Below, piece after piece: positions 1-8,006 of a stretch of DNA of 64,000 bases. The first letter of the stretch is position 1, and each line of letters starts with the position of its first letter. Source of the DNA: Rhodothermales bacterium (GTDB taxonomy: Bacteria > Bacteroidota > Rhodothermia > Rhodothermales > JANQRZ01); NCBI GenBank assembly GCA_039944855.1, contig JBDUXZ010000003.1, positions 1 to 64,000 of the forward strand, in the 5' to 3' direction. The notes below the pieces were generated by a model, which made no database searches, was not told the origin of the DNA, and saw only the letters and a list, made by a program, of their open reading frames with translations. Made by a program: the position numbers and the translations under genes.

Positions 1-2
1 CG

Positions 3-119
3 TTCGCGTGGTTCGGCGGGTACCGCCGGCTCTCGAAGGACTACGAGCGGCTACCCGCCGTCAGCGAAGCGTTGGTCCAACTCAGTGCGATTCGGTTGAT
101 GGTTCGACGCATCGCCTAG
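3..119 (+). CDS. IS5-family transposase, C-terminal fragment (cut by window start)
   Basis: The frame is open from base 3 to the TAG at 117-119 and encodes about 38 residues. They read as the conserved C-terminal tail of IS5-group DDE transposases: an FAWFGGYRRLSKDYERL-like block, then SEA...IRLM.RR. In such proteins this tail follows the last catalytic Glu helix. The rest of the gene lies left of the window, so intactness cannot be judged. Its stop overlaps by 3-4 bases the stop of the convergent gene at 116-1153. The transposase fits a mobile or recently acquired region together with the integrase at 1195-2433. Confidence 0.8.
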   Translation, partial: FAWFGGYRRLSKDYERLPAVSEALVQLSAIRLMVRRIA

Positions 120-1153
120 CTTCCCCAAACAGTCTCTAAGACCCTCCGTGCTGTTCCATCAGACATCCCAATAACGTTGCCGCACCATTTCAAGAAACCG
201 GTATCGGTTCCACCGTCGAAGTCGGGCGGGTCGCCGGCTGCCGCGACGTTCAGGAGCTCCCTCGCCATAATGATGGCACGCTCATAAGGCACATCGCCCT
301 GAGCGCCACCCTCGTCGGTGGACGCGTCGGATCTACCACTCGGAGTCCCGAAGATTGCGGCCGAACCGAAGACCTCATAGAGCCCAAGGACTCGCCAGGC
401 GGAGGTCCAACGAGATAGCGCGATCTCGAATGTGGCAGCGGCGTCCAATGAGCGCTCAAGCATGTCCACGAAGAAGACGTCGAGTTCACCGCCAGAGCGC
501 TCAATGGCAGCATCTAGACGATCCGTCCAGCGATGGGATAAGTAACTCTTGTCCCGCAAGGCTCGTACGCGGGCAGCATTCGTTGCAATTACGACAGCAT
601 GCGGCAGCAGACTCCTTAAACGATTCGTGTCATGGCGGTCGGAGGGATCTGTCACCGCAGTGAGAGCCTGGGCGATCCGCGCCAGGAGGTCATCGGCGAT
701 AAGCACATCATCTGGATCAACAACGAGTGCCTCCCCTTTCCTTTGAACATTAGGGCTGATTGTACGAGCGAGATCCGTGAGCGAAGATTTGAGCTCGTCG
801 CGCAGTAGGGGAAGTCGCCTGATGAGCCGGGACTCCAACAGCGCAAGCTGCTCGTACCCTCCAGGACGCTGAAGTAGCTCGCCGAATTCGCGTTCAGCAT
901 CACGCGAGTCGATCACTTTCCCTCCCCATCCTCCCCACCATTTACTTGCTCGGAAGGTGTAGCTTGCAAAGCCATTGAGGTGGAGAGGAGCGTCTAACTG
1001 GTTGGGGTCATAGTCGGCGCCCAACACCTTATCCCAGACCAAAGGATGAGCCCTGAGAGGGTTCCCTTCACGTAGGAGCGCCGCCCGCATGGCGGCCGGG
1101 AGCCCCCCGTTGTCCTCGCTGGGGCCTGGTTGGGAATTAGGAACCGAGTTCAT
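116..1153 (-). CDS. Hypothetical protein carried by the integrated element
   Basis: I do not recognise this 345-residue protein. I chose the ATG at 1153 (MNSVPNSQPG) because upstream in-frame codons would overlap the divergent integrase start at 1195. It looks soluble: no signal peptide or membrane segment is visible. It is mostly helical and charged in the middle (residues about 85-260), with a Trp/Gly-rich patch (KWWGGWGG) near residue 65 and a Gly/Asp-rich stretch before the C-terminus. It lies head-to-head with the integrase (41-bp gap) and tail-to-tail with the IS5 transposase, so it is probably cargo of the element. A defence or element-maintenance role is possible, but nothing in the sequence demonstrates one. 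Confidence 0.6.
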   Translation of the reverse strand: MNSVPNSQPGPSEDNGGLPAAMRAALLREGNPLRAHPLVWDKVLGADYDPNQLDAPLHLNGFASYTFRASKWWGGWGGKVIDSRDAEREFGELLQRPGGYEQLALLESRLIRRLPLLRDELKSSLTDLARTISPNVQRKGEALVVDPDDVLIADDLLARIAQALTAVTDPSDRHDTNRLRSLLPHAVVIATNAARVRALRDKSYLSHRWTDRLDAAIERSGGELDVFFVDMLERSLDAAATFEIALSRWTSAWRVLGLYEVFGSAAIFGTPSGRSDASTDEGGAQGDVPYERAIIMARELLNVAAAGDPPDFDGGTDTGFLKWCGNVIGMSDGTARRVLETVWGS

Positions 1154-1194
1154 GGCTTCGGAGAGTAACTTGGAAAGAACTAGTTCGCCTTTGC

Positions 1195-2433
1195 ATGAGC
1201 AGCCGCAATCCCTACCGTGACGAACTGCCCGACGGCTCCCGAATCGAGCGCTCATACCGCGTCGAGGGTGAGCGGAAGGTACCGCGTGGAAACTGGCAGT
1301 GGGTCGTCTACGACCCCGACCGACGCCCAGCCCGGAAGCGGATCAACCTCCGCACTAAGGATAAGGGCGCCGCGATGGCGAAGGCGCTTGGCTATGCGCG
1401 ACGCCGCTCCGTTGGTGCGCTCGATCCGTGGGTGCATAAGCCGGCGGCCGGCGCAAAGGCTTCCTTCGACAAGGCCACGGAGCGGTATCTAGCTGAGAAG
1501 GCCCACTCAGCATCGCCGTCCACCGTTGAAAGCGACCGCGGCCACCTAGACCGGCTCGGCAGATCTCTACCGGCGGGAACGCTCGTGCGGCACGTAGAAC
1601 AAAGCCACGTAGGGGCGTACGTCAACGCACGCAAAAGGCCTCCGAAGGGAGAAGACGGCCAGCGACGGGGGCCGGGCCCCGAGGCCAGCGCCGAGACCAA
1701 GAGACGGCGCCGCGCGAGCCTCCAGCACTTCTTTGCGTGGGCCATCGCACAGGGGCTTTGCCAGACGAACCCCGCCGAGGGCATCCGGTTACCGAAGGCG
1801 AGGGGGAGGCGGCGCGACCACGTAACGGATGAGGAGGCCGAGGCCATCCTCCGTGCCGCAGCAGCGGCCGCCGCGCCCGGTGAGGACCTTGGCGACGGGC
1901 CGCGCGACTGGCTCACAGACTGGGTAACCTTTGGGCTCGGTACCGGCCTCAGGCCTGGAGAGCAGCGGGCCCTGCGGTGGAGCGCTGTACGGCTCTCCGA
2001 ACGTTGCATCGAGGTAGGGAAGGGGCACCGGGTCAAGACGGCCGGGAGTCGCAGAACGGTTCCCGTGGCGGGCGATGCCCTGGCCGTGCTCCACCGGCTG
2101 GATGCGGGCCGGACGAACAGCGCTGACGAGTTCGTGTTCCTCGGCGCAAACGGCGGTCCCGTCGCGGTGGACTACCTCACGAAACGGCTCCAGACGCTGG
2201 CCGAGCGCGCGGGCGTCCGCAAGCACGTCACGGCGTACGCCCTCCGACACGCCTACGGGACGCGGATGGCTGCGGCCGGCGTCCCGCTCCTCGACCTAGC
2301 TCGGATCATGGGCACGAGCGTGCGGATGATCGAGAAGCACTACGGGCACTACGACCCCGCCAGAGGTGCTTCTCACGTGGAGCGGGTGTTCGGGAGCGCC
2401 CGCCTTGATGAGCGGGCGGGATCGCCCGAGTGA
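1195..2433 (+). CDS. Tyrosine recombinase / phage-type integrase
   Basis: A 412-residue site-specific recombinase of the phage integrase family. An SAM-like DNA-binding region occupies about residues 85-195. The C-terminal catalytic domain shows the first Arg in GTGLRPGEQ (Arg253), an ALRHAYGTR block containing the second Arg, and the C-terminal IEKHYGHY block with the nucleophilic Tyr. Two usual histidines are substituted: Tyr stands where HxxR normally begins, and the second box reads MGTS instead of LGHS. The MGTSVxMIEKHYGH variant is common in otherwise active integrases. The gene points at a tRNA-Ala 3' fragment 150 bp downstream, the usual geometry for an element integrated into a tRNA gene. 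ATG start at 1195, beginning MSSRNPYRDE. Confidence 0.93.
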   Translation: MSSRNPYRDELPDGSRIERSYRVEGERKVPRGNWQWVVYDPDRRPARKRINLRTKDKGAAMAKALGYARRRSVGALDPWVHKPAAGAKASFDKATERYLAEKAHSASPSTVESDRGHLDRLGRSLPAGTLVRHVEQSHVGAYVNARKRPPKGEDGQRRGPGPEASAETKRRRRASLQHFFAWAIAQGLCQTNPAEGIRLPKARGRRRDHVTDEEAEAILRAAAAAAAPGEDLGDGPRDWLTDWVTFGLGTGLRPGEQRALRWSAVRLSERCIEVGKGHRVKTAGSRRTVPVAGDALAVLHRLDAGRTNSADEFVFLGANGGPVAVDYLTKRLQTLAERAGVRKHVTAYALRHAYGTRMAAAGVPLLDLARIMGTSVRMIEKHYGHYDPARGASHVERVFGSARLDERAGSPE

Positions 2434-2580
2434 TCGGTTTGCCGGAGGGTAGAAGTACGGCAAGAGTACGGCAAGGCCGTGCGGATAGCTGCGGATCTAT
2501 GCAGGATCCGCCGTGGGGAATGGCCTCTTCTGAAGTATTCTGGCCAGATCGGCTGAGCACCCTCCCCCACCCTGCCGCAA

Positions 2581-2621
2581 TCGCACTGCAGAGGTCAGGA
2601 GTTCGAATCTCCTTAGCTCCA
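2581..2621 (+). other. tRNA-Ala(CGC) 3' fragment, probable attachment site (attR-like)
   Basis: The sequence reads as the 3' half of a tRNA. It starts inside an anticodon loop (TCGCAC, implying anticodon CGC), then has the 3' anticodon stem TGCAG, variable loop AGGTC, T-arm AGGAG-TTCGAAT-CTCCT, acceptor strand TAGCTCC and discriminator A at 2621. The acceptor strand and loop match tRNA-Ala. No matching D-arm or GGGGCTA-type 5' end is present upstream, so the gene is truncated at the anticodon loop. Together with the adjacent integrase this is best read as the right attachment site left by integration. The intact tRNA-Ala should lie at the far left end of the element, outside the window. Confidence 0.75.
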
Positions 2622-2624
2622 CTC

Positions 2625-2656
2625 CGCGCCCGCCGAAGTCGTCTTCGGTGGGCGCG
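2625..2656 (+). terminator. Stem-loop just after the tRNA-Ala fragment
   Basis: A 14-bp stem (arms 2625-2638 and 2643-2656, one G-T wobble) with a 4-nt loop begins 4 nt after the tRNA discriminator base. No strong T tract follows. It is likely the original terminator of the tRNA-Ala gene, which supports 2621 as the chromosome side of the junction. Confidence 0.65.
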
Positions 2657-2673
2657 CTGCGTTTACGCCGCCC

Positions 2674-3723
2674 TCAAGCGAGGTAAATCGTCCGGCCCGT
2701 TTTAGCTGAGCGCATCGCGGCGTCGAGGATTTCCATCGCGATGAGGTTGATCGGGAGCGACGAGAGACCGGGGCCCGGCACCACATCGCCCCGCACGACG
2801 GCGGCGAAGTAGGCGAAGGGATCGTCGTGGGGCGCGGGTAGCGGATCGAGGCGGAGGCGCTGCTCGGCGGCGTCGGCCGTCCGCACGCGGAGCGTGGAGC
2901 CGTCGTCGGCGTGCAGGGAGCCGGTGCGGCCGTAGACCTCCATATCCTTCCGGTCGAACGGCCAGTTCCACGAGGCCTGGATGAGGCCCTGCGCCTCGGG
3001 GTACGTCACGACGATCGTGGCTTCATCGTCGACGAGATACGGCTCCGGCTTGAGTCGCTGCGTGACGGCCGTCACCGAGCGCGGGCGCTGTCCACCCATT
3101 AGCCACGGAACGAGAGCAGCGCCGTAGCAACCGAAATCTATCAGCGCGCCCGCGCCGTTGTAGACCGGGTCCGTCAGCCACGTCAGGAACTCGGCGTTGA
3201 CGCCGATCTCGCGCGGGCCTGCATTCCCGCTGCGCACGACGACCTTCCGCACCGGCCCGACCTCGCCGGCCCGGACCCGCTCGTACGCTGCGTGGACGCT
3301 CGCGTACCACGTCGTCTCGTAGTTGGTGAGCAGATGGATGCCCGCCCGCCGCGCCGCCTCAGCCATCGCGCGGGCATGGTCCAGGCTCACCGCGAGCGGC
3401 TTCTCGACCATCAGGTGGACCCCGTGCGCCGCGCATGCCTCGACGACGCGCCGGTGGTCGAGGATCGTGGTGAACACGGCGACGGCATCGGGGCGCGCCG
3501 CGTCCAGCATCGCCTCTAGTGTGTCGTGGACGAGGTCGATTGCGTAGCCGTGCTGCGCCGTGTAGCGCCGGGCCAGATCCCGATTGGCTTCCGCGATGCC
3601 GACGATCTCGATATCGCCCCGCGGCTCCCGGGCGAGCAGCCAGTGGACGTGCGTATGGACCAGCCCCACGATGCCCACGCGCACGGGCGATCCGGGCAGC
3701 ACCGTCGAGGCCTCGCGATTCAT
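2674..3723 (-). CDS. Gfo/Idh/MocA-family NAD(P)-dependent oxidoreductase
   Basis: A 349-residue dehydrogenase of the glucose-fructose oxidoreductase/inositol dehydrogenase family. The N-terminal Rossmann domain opens with VRVGIVGLVHTH, followed by the family EKPLAV signature near residue 100. The C-terminal alpha/beta domain carries the substrate site. The substrate cannot be read from sequence; the family acts on sugars, inositols and other polyols. I chose the ATG at 3723 because the longer frame would run into the neighbour. It starts 14 bp after the stop of the ATP-grasp gene on the same strand, so the two are probably co-transcribed, last in the leftward half of the ligase locus. The cytosolic role is inferred from the lack of a signal sequence. 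Confidence 0.85.
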   Translation of the reverse strand: MNREASTVLPGSPVRVGIVGLVHTHVHWLLAREPRGDIEIVGIAEANRDLARRYTAQHGYAIDLVHDTLEAMLDAARPDAVAVFTTILDHRRVVEACAAHGVHLMVEKPLAVSLDHARAMAEAARRAGIHLLTNYETTWYASVHAAYERVRAGEVGPVRKVVVRSGNAGPREIGVNAEFLTWLTDPVYNGAGALIDFGCYGAALVPWLMGGQRPRSVTAVTQRLKPEPYLVDDEATIVVTYPEAQGLIQASWNWPFDRKDMEVYGRTGSLHADDGSTLRVRTADAAEQRLRLDPLPAPHDDPFAYFAAVVRGDVVPGPGLSSLPINLIAMEILDAAMRSAKTGRTIYLA

Positions 3724-3737
3724 CGGCACCGGAGTGA

Positions 3738-4949
3738 TTATGCGGACGCAGCGGTGGGCGGCGGCGGCATCGAGGTGTAGAAGTCCTCGTAGAAGCGGGC
3801 CGAGTACGCGCCGAGCAGTTCTTCGACGCGCTCCGGCGAATCGGCGCGCACGATCAGGCCGGCGTGGTTTTTCTTCACGATGTGCCGCACGACCTCGGGG
3901 TCGTCGTAGCCCGAGAGGTCGGGCCACTCCTGCTTGGCGAGCGAGAGGAGGACGCCCGCGTAATCGGTGCGGTGCTCCGGCGGCGTGTACCTCTCGCCCC
4001 GCGCGTCGGCGATTTCCAGCTTCGCCCATTCCGCCCACAGGTTCACGCCCGTCGACGCTTCGACGAGGTCGGTGATGTTGGCGCCGCCGACGCGGGCGGC
4101 GGTTTCGAGGAAGTAGAACTCCCCGTCCTCCCGGCCGCGGATGAACTCGGTGTGGACGGCGCCGCGGACGAGCCCGAGCGCGTCGACGAGCTGGCGGTTC
4201 AGCTCTTTCACGCGTGCCGATTCCTCGCCGCCGCGGTCGAGCGTGCGCGTGGCGAAGAGGCCGCCGCCGTGCATGATCTCGAACGGCGTGCTCGCGTAGC
4301 GGTGGGCCTCGGCGAACTGCACGGCGCGGTCCGCGATGAGCGCGTCGACGTGGTAGACGTCGCCCGGGACGAACCGCTCGATGAGGAAGTACGATTGCCG
4401 GTCGCCGAGCTCGTCGAGCGTGCGCCAGAGCTGCTCGGGCTCGGCGATCTTTCTGATCCCAATCGCGGAGGCCTCACTGCGCGGCTTGAGGATCCACGGC
4501 GCGGGGACATTCGCCATGAACGTGCGGAGGTCGTCGTAGTTGATGACCGGGGCGAAGTCGGGGACGAGGATGCCCGCCTCGCGGGCCTTGAAGCGCATCG
4601 CGAGCTTGTCGCGGAAGTAGCGGACCGTGGTCTCGCCCATCCCCGGCACGCGGAGGTGCTCGCGGAGCGTCGAGGCCATCTCGAGGTCGAACTCGTCGAG
4701 CGGGACGATGCGGTCGATCTTCTCGGCGCGGGCGAGGTAGCTGACCCCGTGGATCACGTCCTCCCGCTCGAAGAGGTCGGGCATGTAGAACGTCTCGGCG
4801 ATGCTCTCCCACGGCCAGTCGATCTCGCGCAGCTTCTCGACGGTGAGGAAGAGCACGCGCACGCCCTCGGCGTGGCACGCCCGCATGAACGCCGCGCCCT
4901 TTTCGTAGCTCGCGAGGCAGAGGAAGGTGAGAGGTCGCTCGCTAGCCAT
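3738..4949 (-). CDS. ATP-grasp domain ligase (carbamoyl-phosphate/biotin-carboxylase-like)
   Basis: A 403-residue ATP-grasp enzyme, expected to activate a carboxylate as acyl phosphate and join it to an amine or other nucleophile. The N-terminal Rossmann-like domain (PLTFLCLASYEKG) is followed by an RDKLAMRFKA segment and the ATP-binding WILKPRSEASAIGI loop near residue 155. The metal/phosphate site is FLETAARVGGANI near residue 290. ATG at 4949 (MASERPL) was preferred to an upstream frame that translates the repeat array at 4965-5045. The gene lies between an M19 dipeptidase and a dehydrogenase in a leftward operon. Together with the ligases at 8007-11589 it suggests synthesis of a peptide or amide small molecule. 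Substrates are unknown. Confidence 0.85.
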   Translation of the reverse strand: MASERPLTFLCLASYEKGAAFMRACHAEGVRVLFLTVEKLREIDWPWESIAETFYMPDLFEREDVIHGVSYLARAEKIDRIVPLDEFDLEMASTLREHLRVPGMGETTVRYFRDKLAMRFKAREAGILVPDFAPVINYDDLRTFMANVPAPWILKPRSEASAIGIRKIAEPEQLWRTLDELGDRQSYFLIERFVPGDVYHVDALIADRAVQFAEAHRYASTPFEIMHGGGLFATRTLDRGGEESARVKELNRQLVDALGLVRGAVHTEFIRGREDGEFYFLETAARVGGANITDLVEASTGVNLWAEWAKLEIADARGERYTPPEHRTDYAGVLLSLAKQEWPDLSGYDDPEVVRHIVKKNHAGLIVRADSPERVEELLGAYSARFYEDFYTSMPPPPTAASA

Positions 4950-4964
4950 GAGGGGAGAGTTCGA

Positions 4965-5045
4965 GTGTGAAGGTGTGGACGTTTGGAGGTGTGAAGGCTG
5001 GGGGCTTGAACGTCCACACGTCCACACTCCCACGCGTCCAAACGT
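4965..5045. repeat. Octamer tandem repeats arranged as inverted arms
   Basis: The left arm is four degenerate octamers: GTGTGAAG, GTGTGGAC, GTTTGGAG, GTGTGAAG (4965-4996). The right arm carries complementary octamers: CGTCCACA twice, CTCCCACG, CGTCCAAA (5011-5042). Perfect 10-bp pairing exists between 4973-4982 and 5010-5019, and 9-bp pairing between 4979-4987 and 5037-5045. The array fills the spacer between two leftward genes, so the mRNA could fold there. See the heptamer arrays at 7927, 52476, 55039 and 58258. Confidence 0.75.
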
Positions 5046-5046
5046 A

Positions 5047-6108
5047 CTAATCCGGCAGGGCGCGGCCGAGGAAGCGGAGCCAGTTCTCGCCGAGGATACC
5101 GGCGCGCGCCTCCGCCGGAGCGATCACGCCGAGCTTGGCGAAGTCGGCGCCGCGCGTGATTTCGAGCGGCGTCTCCTGCAAGCCGAAGCCGCCGTCGAAG
5201 TCGCTGCCGATCGCGACGCGCTCCCAGCCGACGAGCCCGGCGACGTGCTCGGCCTGCGCGCGGACGTCGGCGAGGGTGACGGATTCTTTCGGGTCGGTCC
5301 GGGCGACGCCGTCCTTGACGAACTCGCTGCCGAGCACGAGCCCGACGAGCCCGTCGCGCTCGCCGATCGCGCGGAGCATGTCGTCGGTGAGGTGGCGGTC
5401 GGTCGGGGTGAGGGCGCGGGCGTTGCTGTGGCTGGCGAAGACGAGGTCCGGCCCGAGAGCGAGCGCGTCCCAGAAGCTCTCTTCGGCGAGGTGGCTCACG
5501 TCCAGCGGGATGCCGTGCGCGATGAGGGCGCGGACGAGATCGCGGCCGAGGTCGGTCAGCGGGCCGGGCGCGTGCGTGCCGCTGCAATACCGCGTCCGCT
5601 GCCACGCCGGGCCGACGAGCCGCACGCCGCGCTCGACCCACGTCGGTAGGTCGTCGGGCGTGACGATCGGGTCGGCGTTCTCCATCGACACGACGAGACC
5701 AATGGTCTGGCCGCCGCCCTGCCAGTCGAGGACGTGGGCGTCGAGGTCGGCGCGGGAGCGGAGGAGGCGAATCTCGCCGGCCTCTTCCCACCGCTCGTAG
5801 ACCGCGAGCTGGTCGAGGGCGAAGCGCTCGGCCTCTTCCGGCGTGGCGTACGTCAGCGCCCGCTGCCGGTCGGTGAGCGGGGGCGCGTCGGGCGGGCGCT
5901 CGAAGGTGCGGGGCAGCGTAAAGAGCGTCCCGACGACGACGCCGACATCGCCCCGCCGGAGTTCGGGGAGCGAGACGAGGAGTTCCTGCGTCGTGCGCTT
6001 CTCCTTCCGGCGAACGGCGAACACACCGCGCGTGAGGTCGCGCCCGTGCGCCGTCACGTTGAAGGCGAGGTCGAGGTGGCCGTCGATGTAGAGGGGGCGG
6101 CTCACCAT
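5047..6108 (-). CDS. Membrane dipeptidase-type metallopeptidase (family M19)
   Basis: A 353-residue protein of the renal dipeptidase (M19) amidohydrolase superfamily, which cleaves dipeptides using two zinc ions in a TIM barrel. The HxD metal motif is in YIDGHLDLA (His11, Asp13). Further family blocks are DVSHLAEESFWDA, FASHSNARAL and the C-terminal GSDFDGGFG. No signal peptide is present, so it is probably cytosolic. ATG at 6108 overlaps the end of the upstream esterase gene by 7 bp, implying translational coupling. In a ligase-rich locus it may trim or recycle a peptide product, or process D-amino-acid-containing dipeptides as some bacterial M19 enzymes do; the specific role is inference. 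Confidence 0.88.
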   Translation of the reverse strand: MVSRPLYIDGHLDLAFNVTAHGRDLTRGVFAVRRKEKRTTQELLVSLPELRRGDVGVVVGTLFTLPRTFERPPDAPPLTDRQRALTYATPEEAERFALDQLAVYERWEEAGEIRLLRSRADLDAHVLDWQGGGQTIGLVVSMENADPIVTPDDLPTWVERGVRLVGPAWQRTRYCSGTHAPGPLTDLGRDLVRALIAHGIPLDVSHLAEESFWDALALGPDLVFASHSNARALTPTDRHLTDDMLRAIGERDGLVGLVLGSEFVKDGVARTDPKESVTLADVRAQAEHVAGLVGWERVAIGSDFDGGFGLQETPLEITRGADFAKLGVIAPAEARAGILGENWLRFLGRALPD

Positions 6109-6968
6109 TCCGTCTCCCGCAGCAGGAAGTCCACGGCGAAGTGGAGCCGCTGGCTCCACGCGACCTCGGAGTGCCCGGCCCCCTTCGCCTCGACGTAGAC
6201 GAGGTCGCGGTGCCGCCGGTAGCCCTTGCCCAGGAGCAGCTCGCGCAGACGGCGCACGTCGGCCACGGTCTCCTTCCCCTCCAACGTTCCCACGTCGAGG
6301 TAGACCTTGCCCGGCGTGTGCGGCGCAGCCTCGACGAAGGGGAAGATCGACCGCTCGGCAAACCACAGCGACGGGCTCATGACGCCAGCGTTGCCGAAGA
6401 TGTCGGGCCGGCGGAAGAACGCGTAGAGGCTGATGAGCCCGCCCATCGACGAGCCGGCGACGAGGGTGTGCTCGCGCCCCGGCCGCGTGCGGAAGTCGTG
6501 GTCGATGCGCGGCTTGAGCGTGTCGACGAGGAAGTCGAGGTAGCGGTCGCCGTCGCCGCCGCGGCCTTCGGCGTCTTCGAACGGGCTGTACTCGTTGAGC
6601 CGCCCCTCCGTGTTGAACACGCCGACGACAATCGCTTCGAGCCCGACCTGGCTGAGCGCGTTCATCGTGTTGTCCACGTTCCACTCCTCGGCGAAGCTCG
6701 TCGCGTCGTCGAAGAGGTTCTGCCCGTCGTGCATGTAGATCACGGGGTAGCGCCGGGTGCCGGTGCCGTACGACGGCGGGAGGTACGTGATGACGTCGCG
6801 GTGGTTGTCGAGCTGCGGGCTGTAGAGCCCTCCGAGCACCTGCAGGTCGCCGACGACGGTGTGGCCGTCGCCCTCGGGATCAGGTGGGTACGTCTGCCAC
6901 GTCCCCTCGGCCGAGGGGAGGGGGGCGAGGTCGCCCTCGGCGGGGGCCGCTTCAGTGGGTTCGTTCAT
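6102..6968 (-). CDS. Alpha/beta-hydrolase, esterase D/enterochelin-esterase-like
   Basis: A 288-residue serine hydrolase of the putative esterase family (esterase D / Fes-like). The nucleophile elbow is VAGSSMGGLIS, close to the family GxSxGG. The segment YPVIYMHDGQNLFD contains the typical HDGQ block, and the catalytic His is probably in AKGAGHSEVAW near the C-terminus. ATG at 6968 gives a short acidic N-terminus without a signal peptide. It is the first gene of the leftward operon and is divergent from a second esterase at 7208. The family hydrolyses esters, thioesters and peptide-like siderophores. Pairing with ligases and peptidases suggests it acts on the product of this locus. Confidence 0.85.
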   Translation of the reverse strand: MNEPTEAAPAEGDLAPLPSAEGTWQTYPPDPEGDGHTVVGDLQVLGGLYSPQLDNHRDVITYLPPSYGTGTRRYPVIYMHDGQNLFDDATSFAEEWNVDNTMNALSQVGLEAIVVGVFNTEGRLNEYSPFEDAEGRGGDGDRYLDFLVDTLKPRIDHDFRTRPGREHTLVAGSSMGGLISLYAFFRRPDIFGNAGVMSPSLWFAERSIFPFVEAAPHTPGKVYLDVGTLEGKETVADVRRLRELLLGKGYRRHRDLVYVEAKGAGHSEVAWSQRLHFAVDFLLRETEW

Positions 6969-7207
6969 ACGGGCTCGAGCGGGCCGACGCGGGGCTCGGC
7001 GCGGCTTCATCGGGGGCGTCGACGCTCCCGAGACAAGGGGGAGTAAATACGGTACCAACATCGAAGTGGCCCGCTTATCTTCTGACCGTGCATCGGCTGA
7101 CGGCGGGGGCCGTCACGGCGTGCCGACAAGATACCGCCCTTTCCGTTCCCACTACTCGCCCGCGGCGACGCCCCTCGCTCGCCGTCGGCCCCAACGCTCC
7201 GCCGCCT

Positions 7208-7924
7208 ATGCACCGCGAGCATCACCGCTGGCACAGCCCGTCGCTCGGGCGCGACATGGACCTCCTCGTGTTCGGCCACGCCGGCGCGCGCGTCCTCGTC
7301 TTCCCCACCTCGCAGGGCCGGTTCTACGAGTGGGAGGACCGCGGGATGATCGGCGCGCTCGGCGAGCACCTCCGCAACGGCTGGGTCCAGCTCTACTGCG
7401 TGGACAGCGTCGACGCCGAGAGCTGGTACGCCCGCTGGAAGCACCCCGTCAACCGCGCCAAGCGGCAGGAGGACTACGAGCAGTACCTCCTCCACGAAGT
7501 GCTCCCGCTCAGCTGGAAACGCAACCCGAACCCGTTCCTCATCACGACGGGCGCCAGCTTCGGCGCGTTCCACGCCGTCGACTTCGCGTTCCGCTACCCG
7601 CACCTCGTCGGCCGCGTCATCGGGATGAGCGGGCTCTACGACATCCGGCAGTTCGCGAACGGGCACTACGACGACCACATCTACCGGCACAACCCCTCCC
7701 ACTACGTCGCCGACCTCGACGACCACGGCCACCTCGAGGCGATGCGGCGGATGGACATCATCCTCGCCACCGGGCGGGACGACAGCTTCCGCACCAACAA
7801 CGAGCACCTCTCGCGCATCCTGTGGCGGAAGGACGTCGGGAATGCGCTCCGGCTGTGGGACGGCTGGGCGCACGACTGGCCGTGGTGGCACCAGATGATC
7901 CTCCGCTACATCGGCGGGGAGTGA
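7208..7924 (+). CDS. Esterase-like alpha/beta-hydrolase
   Basis: A 238-residue protein of the esterase D-like alpha/beta-hydrolase group. The nucleophile elbow reads TTGASFGAFHA, and the C-terminal GWAHDWPWW supplies the probable catalytic His. There is no signal peptide. I chose the ATG at 7208 (MHREHHRW) rather than the longer open frame, because the homology-like region begins there and the pyrimidine-rich leader ends just before it. A TATCTTC box at 7076-7082 could be part of its promoter. It begins the rightward half of the ligase locus, 82 bp before an ATP-grasp gene, and probably shares an operon with the genes to 12546. Confidence 0.82.
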   Translation: MHREHHRWHSPSLGRDMDLLVFGHAGARVLVFPTSQGRFYEWEDRGMIGALGEHLRNGWVQLYCVDSVDAESWYARWKHPVNRAKRQEDYEQYLLHEVLPLSWKRNPNPFLITTGASFGAFHAVDFAFRYPHLVGRVIGMSGLYDIRQFANGHYDDHIYRHNPSHYVADLDDHGHLEAMRRMDIILATGRDDSFRTNNEHLSRILWRKDVGNALRLWDGWAHDWPWWHQMILRYIGGE

Positions 7925-7926
7925 GA

Positions 7927-8005
7927 CGTGATGCGTGATACGTGAGGATGCCCGCTCATTCGTCGCAGTGTCCTTTACCCCTCACCCTTTACCCTTTACC
8001 CTTCT
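7927..8005 (+). repeat. Heptamer tandem repeats abutting a start codon
   Basis: Right after the esterase stop come three heptamers (CGTGATG, CGTGATA, CGTGAGG; 7927-7947). Five more sit at 7971-8005: TCCTTTA, CCCCTCA, CCCTTTA, CCCTTTA, CCCTTCT. They end one base before the ATG at 8007. GTGAGG (7942-7947) can pair with CCTCAC (7980-7985). No Shine-Dalgarno sequence is present. Confidence 0.85.
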
Positions 8006-8006
8006 C

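Noticed and set aside
2560-2621. Complete tRNA-Ala gene
   Set aside because: The T-arm, variable loop, acceptor 3' strand and half the anticodon arm are present, but upstream bases form neither a D-arm nor a matching acceptor 5' strand. It is a fragment.
7971-8005. CRISPR array
   Set aside because: Units are 7 nt, degenerate and contiguous without spacers; no cas genes in the window. The same applies to the arrays near 52476, 55090 and 58258.
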